A stretch of 64,000 bases of DNA, taken from the NCBI GenBank assembly GCA_903852495.1, contig CAINRC010000027.1:1-64000 (forward strand), in the 5' to 3' direction. Shown here piece by piece: positions 58,195 through 64,000 of the stretch; within the stretch, counting starts at the first letter, position 1; the number at the start of each line of letters is the position of its first letter. This DNA is from an uncultured Geobacteraceae bacterium. Its GTDB lineage: Bacteria > Desulfobacterota > Desulfuromonadia > Geobacterales > Pseudopelobacteraceae. Made by a program: the position numbers and the translations under genes. The notes under the pieces were generated by a model that was not told where the DNA came from, did not search any database, and worked only from the letters and a program-made list of their open reading frames with translations.

Positions 58195-58389
58195 ATGGAT
58201 ATGCCATCAAATACTTCAGAACAGCCATGCGGTAATAACGAACTTCATGATGGACATATGTGTGAACTGGAAAGTCAGCAGGAATGGGACGTCATCAGGC
58301 AAATATCCATGAACCCGAACGTGAGATGCGAAAATTGCGGTGCTGAAGTAAATTCTGCACGAAATGTTTGTATGCCTACAGATTTATAA
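58195..58389 (+). CDS. Small protein with zinc-ribbon-like cysteines
   Basis: The 64-residue protein starts at the ATG at 58195 (AAGGGG upstream). Cys occur at CGNNE, MCELE, CENCGAEV and VCMPT, with CENCG forming one knuckle. It is hydrophilic and has no known family. It lies 48 bp before the NagZ-like gene. Confidence 0.6.
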   Translation: MDMPSNTSEQPCGNNELHDGHMCELESQQEWDVIRQISMNPNVRCENCGAEVNSARNVCMPTDL

Positions 58390-58437
58390 TAAAGCAATTG
58401 GCGTGAGATGACGCATGACCGACTACAGGGAATCACC

Positions 58438-59610
58438 ATGAAAAGCAGATGTACCCGTCGCACATTTTTGAAATTATCCTCTCTGGCAGCCACCGGTTTG
58501 CTTGTTCCCGGCCTTATGGGCGGCTGCTCGTTTTCCCGTAACAGCATAATTCCGGTGGAGAGCGATTGGCGCCTCTGGACGCTGGAGCGCAAACTTGCCC
58601 AGATGCTGATGCTCGGTTTCCCCGGCGAAACCATTGAGCCGGGCAGCCCGATCGACGATGCCATCAAGCTCTACGGAGTCGGCGGGGTGGTGCTGTTCGA
58701 CAACAACAGTGATCTGGGAGTCATCAACCGCAACATCACCGGCCCCGCTCAGTTAACGAGACTGATGGAGAGTCTGCGGACATCTTCTGCCACGCCGCTT
58801 CTGATCGCCGTTGACCAGGAAGGCGGTACTGTCGCCCGCCTGAAGGATCGTTATGGTTTTCCCCCATCGGTGTCTGCCCAGTATCTTGGAGAGCAGAACG
58901 ATCTTGGCCTGACCGCCCGTTCCGCCGACAGTATGGCAGCAACCCTTGCCGAATACGGTTTTAATCTTAATCTGGCGCCGGTAGTTGACCTGAAAACAAA
59001 CCCGAACAATCCGGTTATCGCCTTCAAACAACGCAGTTTCTCGGCCGATACAGCTCTGGTCACCAGTCACGCAGCCGAGTTCATCCGCAGCCATCATCGG
59101 CAGCAGATCTACACCTGCCTGAAACATTTTCCCGGACATGGCAGCTCTCGCGATGACTCGCACCTCGGAATGGCGGATGTTACAAATTACTGGAGTACTG
59201 ATGAACTCCTCCCCTATAAAAATCTGATCGATCTGGGATTGTGCGACATGGTTATGACGGCGCACACCTTTAACACCCGGATCGACCCCGACTATCCCGC
59301 CACACTCTCAAAAGCCACTATTGACGGCCTTCTGCGCCAACGTCTCGGTTTTGACGGCGTAGTGGTCAGTGATGACCTGAACATGGGAGCCATAGTCATG
59401 CATTACAGCTATGAAACAGCGGTGGAAAAGGCCATCAACGCCGGAGTAGATCTGTTGATAGTTGCAAATGACAAAGCCTACAGCCCGGATATCATGCCAC
59501 GCTCAATTGAGTTACTGTTGAAAATGGTGGAACAAGGCAGAATTTCTCGAGAGCGGATAGATCAGGCGTGCGGCAGGATTATGGCTCTGAAGGCACGTCG
59601 TCTGGCTTGA
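58438..59610 (+). CDS. Beta-N-acetylhexosaminidase NagZ-like (GH3 glycosidase) lipoprotein
   Basis: The 390-residue protein starts at the ATG at 58438. The N-terminus has a twin-arginine motif (TRRTFLKL) followed by a lipobox (LMGGC), so it is likely exported folded and lipidated. The glycosidase domain shows AVDQEGGTVARL, KHFPGHGSSRDDSH (catalytic His/Asp loop) and GFDGVVVSDDLNMG with the nucleophile Asp. Most NagZ enzymes are cytoplasmic and recycle muropeptides, so export is notable here. Substrate is probably N-acetylglucosaminides of cell wall fragments. Confidence 0.85.
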   Translation: MKSRCTRRTFLKLSSLAATGLLVPGLMGGCSFSRNSIIPVESDWRLWTLERKLAQMLMLGFPGETIEPGSPIDDAIKLYGVGGVVLFDNNSDLGVINRNITGPAQLTRLMESLRTSSATPLLIAVDQEGGTVARLKDRYGFPPSVSAQYLGEQNDLGLTARSADSMAATLAEYGFNLNLAPVVDLKTNPNNPVIAFKQRSFSADTALVTSHAAEFIRSHHRQQIYTCLKHFPGHGSSRDDSHLGMADVTNYWSTDELLPYKNLIDLGLCDMVMTAHTFNTRIDPDYPATLSKATIDGLLRQRLGFDGVVVSDDLNMGAIVMHYSYETAVEKAINAGVDLLIVANDKAYSPDIMPRSIELLLKMVEQGRISRERIDQACGRIMALKARRLA

Positions 59611-59765
59611 GATCCGTGTTGTGGTTCAGCGTGAACAGAGGACTTTTGGTTCGTTTGTGATTAACCATCACGAGCAGAGAAAGTCCCTGCTACCCAGGTA
59701 CAGTTACGGGTGAAAAGCTTGTAAAATCGAGTTGATAGAGATCGTTGCTGACCATTTTAATTGGC

Positions 59766-59794
59766 TTGACTTGGTGACACCCAGACTATATATC
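59766..59794 (+). promoter_or_regulatory. Promoter of the liv operon
   Basis: TTGACT (59766-59771) and TATATC (59789-59794) with a 17-bp spacer lie about 75 bp before the livK ATG. Confidence 0.5.
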
Positions 59795-59867
59795 TACACA
59801 GCATTGCTGCCGACGGAGTTGCTGATTCGCAACGTGCTGTCGCTGAACTTCTTCACTGGAGAGTCCT

Positions 59868-61043
59868 ATGAAACGTCTTTTTTTTGCTGTTCTTACAATT
59901 ATGTGCAGCACTGCCGCCCATGCCGAAAAAATAAAAGCACCGATCCACATAGGTATCGGAGTGGCTCAGACCAGTAATGTTGCGCTTTTCGGCGAGGAAC
60001 AGGTCAACGGCGCCAAGGTGGCTGAGGCTGTATTCAATGCCAAAGGGGGCATTAACGGCACACACTTCAAGCTGGTCTATCAGGATACCGGCGGGGATGA
60101 GGCCGGAGCCATTAACGCTTTCCAGAACCTGATAAACCGGGATAAAGTGGTCGGCATCGTCGGCCCGACCCTTTCGCAGCAGGCGTTCAGCGCCGACCCG
60201 ATCGCCAACCGGGCCAAAGTGCCGGTGCTCGCCCCGTCCAACACCGCCAAGGGGATTCCCCAGATAGGCGAGTATATCGGCAGGGTTTCGGCTCCCATCG
60301 CCTTCATAGCCCCCTTTGCGGTGAAATATGCCCTCCAGGAAAATCCGAAAATCAAGAAGGTTGCGATCCTCTATGCCCAGAACGATGCATACAGCACCTC
60401 AGAAACCGGCACATTTCAGGAGTCTGTGAAGAAGCAGGGACTTGAGATTGTTACCACCCAGAAATTCCAGACCACTGATTCTGATTTCACCACCCAGGTG
60501 ACGGCTGTGCTCGGGGCCAAGGTCGATCTTGCCGTCATCTCCGGCCTTGCGGCCGACGGCGGCAACCTGGTGAAGCAACTCCGCCAGATGGGGTACAAAG
60601 GGCTGATCGTCGGCGGGAACGGCTTCAATACAGCCAATGTTTTCCCGGTGTGCGGCAAATACTGCGAGGACCTGATCGTCGCACAAGCCTACAGTCCGGC
60701 CGTGGTCGACACAAATCCAGTGAACAAAGAGTTTGTCACGGAATTCAGAAAGAAACACAAGAAGGATCCGCCCCAGTTTGCCGCCCAGGCGTTCACCGCT
60801 GTCCAGATCTACGTCGAGGCGTTGAAAAAGGTTGAGGCCAACACCAAAAACAAGATTACCCAGCTCGATCTTGCGACGGTGCGCACCGAACTGAACAAGG
60901 CGATCCGTACCGGTTCCTACAGGACCCCGCTTGGCGAAATCAGCCTGGATAAGGAAGGGGAGATCAACCAGAAAAGCTTCTATGTCTCCCGCATCAAGAT
61001 GGAGCCGAACGGAAAGAGCGGCAAGTTTCTGAATGTGAAGTAG
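59868..61043 (+). CDS. livK: Branched-chain amino acid-binding protein LivK
   Basis: The 391-residue protein has a signal peptide of about 19 residues (AAHA) and the periplasmic type-I binding fold: IHIGIGVAQTSNVALFGEEQ, VVGIVGPTLSQQAFSADPIA and VPVLAPSNTA. It captures leucine/isoleucine/valine or related amides for LivHMGF. It is the first gene of a collinear five-gene operon. Confidence 0.93.
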   Translation: MKRLFFAVLTIMCSTAAHAEKIKAPIHIGIGVAQTSNVALFGEEQVNGAKVAEAVFNAKGGINGTHFKLVYQDTGGDEAGAINAFQNLINRDKVVGIVGPTLSQQAFSADPIANRAKVPVLAPSNTAKGIPQIGEYIGRVSAPIAFIAPFAVKYALQENPKIKKVAILYAQNDAYSTSETGTFQESVKKQGLEIVTTQKFQTTDSDFTTQVTAVLGAKVDLAVISGLAADGGNLVKQLRQMGYKGLIVGGNGFNTANVFPVCGKYCEDLIVAQAYSPAVVDTNPVNKEFVTEFRKKHKKDPPQFAAQAFTAVQIYVEALKKVEANTKNKITQLDLATVRTELNKAIRTGSYRTPLGEISLDKEGEINQKSFYVSRIKMEPNGKSGKFLNVK

Positions 61044-61054
61044 ATGATCTCCTG

Positions 61055-62005
61055 ATGACCACTGCTCAATTCCTGCAGAATCTGCTCAACGGTATCAGTA
61101 TCGGCAGCGTCTATGCGATATTCGCCCTCGGCTACACTCTGGTCTTTTCCATCCTCGGCATTATCAACTTTGCCCATGGCGCAGTCTTCACTCTTGGCGC
61201 CTATCTCACCTATGCCATGGCGGTCGGGCAGTTTGGCATCAATGGGCTTCTTTCAGGGCTGAGCATCCCGGTTCAGCTGCCATTTCCCGTAGCGCTCCTA
61301 CTCGGCTGCATCCTTTCCGGACTCGTCAGCGTCCTGATCGAGCGGCTCGCCTTCCGTCCGCTCCGCAACCGTGGGGGGGACGCCCTGCTGGCTCTGGTGA
61401 GCAGCCTCGGAGTGGCACTGGTCACAGTCAATGCCATCCAGTACTTTGTCGGTTCAGAAATTTATTCCTTCCCGCCGGAGATTTACGGCGACATTAAGCC
61501 CGCCATAACCTTCTCCATCGGTGAAAGTGTGGTGGTGATCCGGACTGTGCAGGTGATCATCTTCGGTGTCTGCATGGCGGTTCTGGTGTCGCTCGGCTTC
61601 CTCATCGCGCGAACCCGATTCGGCAAGGCACTCCGGGCAGTTGCCGAGAACCCTGCCACTGCCAGCCTTCTCGGCATCAGCGTCAACCGCTTCATCCTCT
61701 ACACATTCTTTCTCTCCGGCTTCCTCGGCGGATTGGCCGGTTCCCTCGTCGGGACAAGCTTCGGAGTCGCCGGTCCCTATTTCGGCGTCACCTACGGCCT
61801 CCAGGGGATTGCGGTCATCGTCCTCGGCGGACTCGGAAGCATCCCCGGCTCGGTGCTTGGCGGCATCATCATCGGGCTGATCGAGGCCTTCGTTCCCCCC
61901 GACTACAGCGCCTACAAGGAGGCTGTGTCCTTCGCCCTTCTCTTCCTCATTCTCATGGTCCGACCGCAGGGACTCCTCGGGCAATCCCAGATCCAGAAGG
62001 TATAG
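61055..62005 (+). CDS. livH: Branched-chain amino acid permease LivH
   Basis: The 316-residue membrane protein begins with QNLLNGISIGSVYAIFALGY, then GIINFAHGAVFTLGAY, typical of LivH, and has about eight helices. The EAA-like region is RTRFGKALRAVAENP. It lies 11 bp after livK. Confidence 0.95.
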   Translation: MTTAQFLQNLLNGISIGSVYAIFALGYTLVFSILGIINFAHGAVFTLGAYLTYAMAVGQFGINGLLSGLSIPVQLPFPVALLLGCILSGLVSVLIERLAFRPLRNRGGDALLALVSSLGVALVTVNAIQYFVGSEIYSFPPEIYGDIKPAITFSIGESVVVIRTVQVIIFGVCMAVLVSLGFLIARTRFGKALRAVAENPATASLLGISVNRFILYTFFLSGFLGGLAGSLVGTSFGVAGPYFGVTYGLQGIAVIVLGGLGSIPGSVLGGIIIGLIEAFVPPDYSAYKEAVSFALLFLILMVRPQGLLGQSQIQKV

Positions 62006-62006
62006 C

Positions 62007-62918
62007 GTGGCGGAATTCCTCAATAACTATGGTTTTCTGATAGTCACTGTCGTGCAGCAGGCGCTCCTCGGCATGAGTCTCTATTACCCACTGTCGGCGG
62101 GACAGCTGAGCCTGGCAAGCCCCGGCTTCTATGCCCTTGGTGGCTACATAGCCGCCATCATCGGGACAGCTGAACTGTTTGCCCCATGGCGCGACCTTCT
62201 CGGCAAGGCGGTTTTTCCTCTGGAGTGGATCATTGCCGGCGTTGCAAGTGCGCTGCTCTCCCTGGTAATAGGGTTGCCAGCCCTCAGACTACGCGGCATC
62301 TATCTCGCACTCGCCACCATCGCCTTCGTGCAGATCGTCCGGGTCATAAGCCTCAATCTCTCCATCACCGGCGGCGCAATCGGCATCTTCGGCATACCTC
62401 AACTCTTCGAGAGCCGCTGGGGATATATCTGGATCTTTGGGCCGCTTCTCGCTGCAACGCTTCTCTTCACCTGGCGTCTCGAACAGGGGCGTATCGGGCG
62501 TGCCTTTCGGGCGATCCGTGAGGATGAGCTTGCCGCTGAAGCCATGGGGATCAACCCGACCCGGTACAAGGCGCAGGCGTTTATCATCGGCGGAACCCTG
62601 GCCGGGGTGGTCGGCGCTATGAGCGCACCGTTCCTCAACACCTGGAACGCCCGCCAGGGAACCTTTGACGCCTCCATCGCCTACCTCGCCTACGTCCTGA
62701 TCGGCGGCACCCGCTCTCTCTGGGGGGCTCTCCTCGGCGCGGCCCTCCTCGCAACGCTTCCCGAGATACTCCGTCCCCTGAACGACTCCCGCCTCATCAT
62801 CAACGGCATGGTGCTCGTCATCGTAAGTATTTACCTGCCGCAAGGGATAGTGGGTGCGCTGGCCCGTCTCCGGGGGGCAGGGAAAAAGAAGGGCGTGCCT
62901 GCGGGAGGCAAAACATGA
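62007..62918 (+). CDS. livM: Branched-chain amino acid permease LivM
   Basis: The 303-residue membrane protein starts with GTG at 62007, 1 bp after livH. It shows LSAGQLSLASPGFYALGGY, then LRLRGIYLALATIAF and GRIGRAFRAIREDELAAEAMG, all LivM hallmarks. It overlaps livG by 4 bp. Confidence 0.95.
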   Translation: MAEFLNNYGFLIVTVVQQALLGMSLYYPLSAGQLSLASPGFYALGGYIAAIIGTAELFAPWRDLLGKAVFPLEWIIAGVASALLSLVIGLPALRLRGIYLALATIAFVQIVRVISLNLSITGGAIGIFGIPQLFESRWGYIWIFGPLLAATLLFTWRLEQGRIGRAFRAIREDELAAEAMGINPTRYKAQAFIIGGTLAGVVGAMSAPFLNTWNARQGTFDASIAYLAYVLIGGTRSLWGALLGAALLATLPEILRPLNDSRLIINGMVLVIVSIYLPQGIVGALARLRGAGKKKGVPAGGKT

Positions 62919-63679
62919 CGGGTCTTCTTGATGTCAAGGGTGTGAGTCGCTGCTTTGGCGGACTTAAGGCGGTAAACGATGTTTCCTTTCGGGTGGAAAA
63001 GGGAGAAATCTTTGGCCTTATCGGCCCGAACGGCGCCGGGAAGACCACCCTTTTCAATCTGATTTCGGGGCTCACACCGGTCAGCGGCGGGATCCTCAGC
63101 TACGACGGGGTGCCGCTCAACAGCCTGCCGCCGCACAAAGTCGCCCGGCTCGGCATAGGGCGCACCTTCCAGAATATCCGTCTCTTCAAGGGGCTCTCAG
63201 CCCTTGAGAACGTGAAGATAGCCCGGCATTCCCGCACGCGGGCCGGTCTGTGGGGCTCAGTGTTCGGATTCCCCGCCTCTCACCGGGAGGAACAAGAGGT
63301 AAAACAAAGGGCAGGGGAAATCCTCGCACTTGTCGGCCTCGACAACCGGGCTGATGAGCTGGCCAGCAGCTTCTCCTACGGCGACCAGCGCCGTCTGGAG
63401 ATAGCCCGGGCCCTTGCGCTGGAGCCGCGTCTGCTACTTCTCGACGAGCCTGCTGCCGGCATGAATTCGGCTGAAAAACATGGCCTGACCCAGTTTATCC
63501 GAGAAATTCGTGACCGGTTCAATCTCACCATTCTCCTTATTGAGCATCACGTGCCACTGGTCATGGGGCTCTGCGACCGGATTGCGGTGCTCAACTTCGG
63601 TGAGCTGATCGCCCTCGGTCCGCCAGCGGAGGTTCAGAAGGACCCGTCTGTGATCGAAGCCTACCTGGGGGGAGACTAA
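62915..63679 (+). CDS. livG: Branched-chain amino acid ABC ATPase LivG
   Basis: The 254-residue ATPase has Walker A GPNGAGKTT, the LivG-typical GIGRTFQNIRLF at the Q-loop, FSYGDQRR as signature, Walker B LLLLDEPAAGMN and switch EHHV. It overlaps livF by one base (TAATG). Confidence 0.96.
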   Translation: MTGLLDVKGVSRCFGGLKAVNDVSFRVEKGEIFGLIGPNGAGKTTLFNLISGLTPVSGGILSYDGVPLNSLPPHKVARLGIGRTFQNIRLFKGLSALENVKIARHSRTRAGLWGSVFGFPASHREEQEVKQRAGEILALVGLDNRADELASSFSYGDQRRLEIARALALEPRLLLLDEPAAGMNSAEKHGLTQFIREIRDRFNLTILLIEHHVPLVMGLCDRIAVLNFGELIALGPPAEVQKDPSVIEAYLGGD

Positions 63680-64000
63680 TGGCACTTCTGGCTCTGGAAA
63701 ACGTCAGCGTCAACTACGGCGGCATTCAGGCTGTCCGGGGGGTGAACCTGGAAGTCAACACCGGGGAGGTGGTGACCCTTATTGGCGCCAACGGCGCGGG
63801 GAAAAGCACGACGCTGCGCGCCATCTCCCGACTATTGAAACTCCGGGAAGGCGCCATCCGTTTTGATGGCAGAGAGATCACCGGAACCGCACCCGATGCC
63901 GTAGTTACGCTCGGGATTGCTCACTGTCCGGAAGGGAGGCAGGTGCTGGCCCGTCAGTCGGTGGAGGATAATCTGGAATTGGGAGCATACGTCCGCCGCG
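63679..64000 (+). CDS. livF: Branched-chain amino acid ABC ATPase LivF, cut by the window end
   Basis: The first 107 residues are present. They include NYGGIQAVRGVNL, Walker A GANGAGKST and the LivF-typical CPEGRQVLARQSVEDNLELGA. The signature and Walker B regions lie beyond the window. Confidence 0.95.
   Translation, partial: MALLALENVSVNYGGIQAVRGVNLEVNTGEVVTLIGANGAGKSTTLRAISRLLKLREGAIRFDGREITGTAPDAVVTLGIAHCPEGRQVLARQSVEDNLELGAYVRR

Noticed and set aside
1-64000. CRISPR arrays, rRNA, tRNA, tmRNA and intact insertion sequences
   Set aside because: No regularly spaced repeats, no RNA gene folds and no complete transposase frame with terminal inverted repeats were seen.

Overview
The window looks like a chromosomal segment of a Desulfuromonadota bacterium (Geobacter/Pelobacter/Trichlorobacter type). 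This placement is an inference from gene style: long PstC/PstA forms, a carboxynorspermidine dehydrogenase, tiny Cys-rich proteins, GC in the mid-50s and frequent GGAGG ribosome binding sites. It is not a database match. No rRNA, tRNA, CRISPR array or intact insertion sequence was found.

Layout. (1) Positions 1-4500 are accessory. A DUF4143 ATPase and a hipA-hipB toxin-antitoxin pair lie between two identical 79-bp direct repeats, followed by gene remnants. (2) Positions 5492-14492 hold phosphate sensing and uptake on the minus strand: phoB-phoR and pstS-pstC-pstA-pstB-phoU. (3) Positions 14688-22707 hold small genes, an RMD1/DUF155 membrane protein, a carboxynorspermidine dehydrogenase, a secreted metallophosphoesterase lipoprotein, a diacylglycerol-kinase-family lipid kinase and a secreted glycosidase-like protein. 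(4) Positions 22781-34861 are a run of thirteen minus-strand genes, from psiE through a large unrecognised protein, a phosphatidylserine-decarboxylase-like enzyme, Lgt-like and DUF2062 membrane proteins, a zinc phospholipase-C-like protein, a peptidase and a hydrolase to a CorA-like transporter, a ParA ATPase and a Lys-rich protein. (5) Positions 35040-43481 are polyphosphate genes: PHP-glycosyltransferase, ppk and a SAP-like protein on plus; sixA, a CHAD protein and ppx on minus. (6) Positions 43624-53438 are a complete C-P lyase operon, phnCDE-GNAT-phnGHIJKLM-TIM barrel. (7) Positions 53537-56242 are a GH3-family ligase with an alpha/beta hydrolase. (8) Positions 56827-64000 are housekeeping genes (suhB-like, cupin, nagZ-like) and the livKHMGF amino-acid transporter, cut by the window end.

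The unifying signal is a PhoB-box-like motif, TGTAACA or TGTTACA half-sites repeated every 11 bp. It lies upstream of pstS, phoB, the RMD1 pair, the phosphatase, the lipid kinase, the Lys-rich protein gene, the large unknown gene, psiE, the PHP-glycosyltransferase, phnC and the GH3/hydrolase pair. About 50 kb therefore reads as one phosphate-starvation super-cluster covering sensing, uptake, phosphatase and phosphonate scavenging, polyphosphate turnover and, by inference, membrane-lipid remodelling. The least explained parts are the 12-kb psiE-to-Lys-rich-protein run, the ParA/Lys-rich/CorA trio (possibly polyphosphate-granule handling) and the GH3/hydrolase pair, which shares its promoter module with the phn operon.
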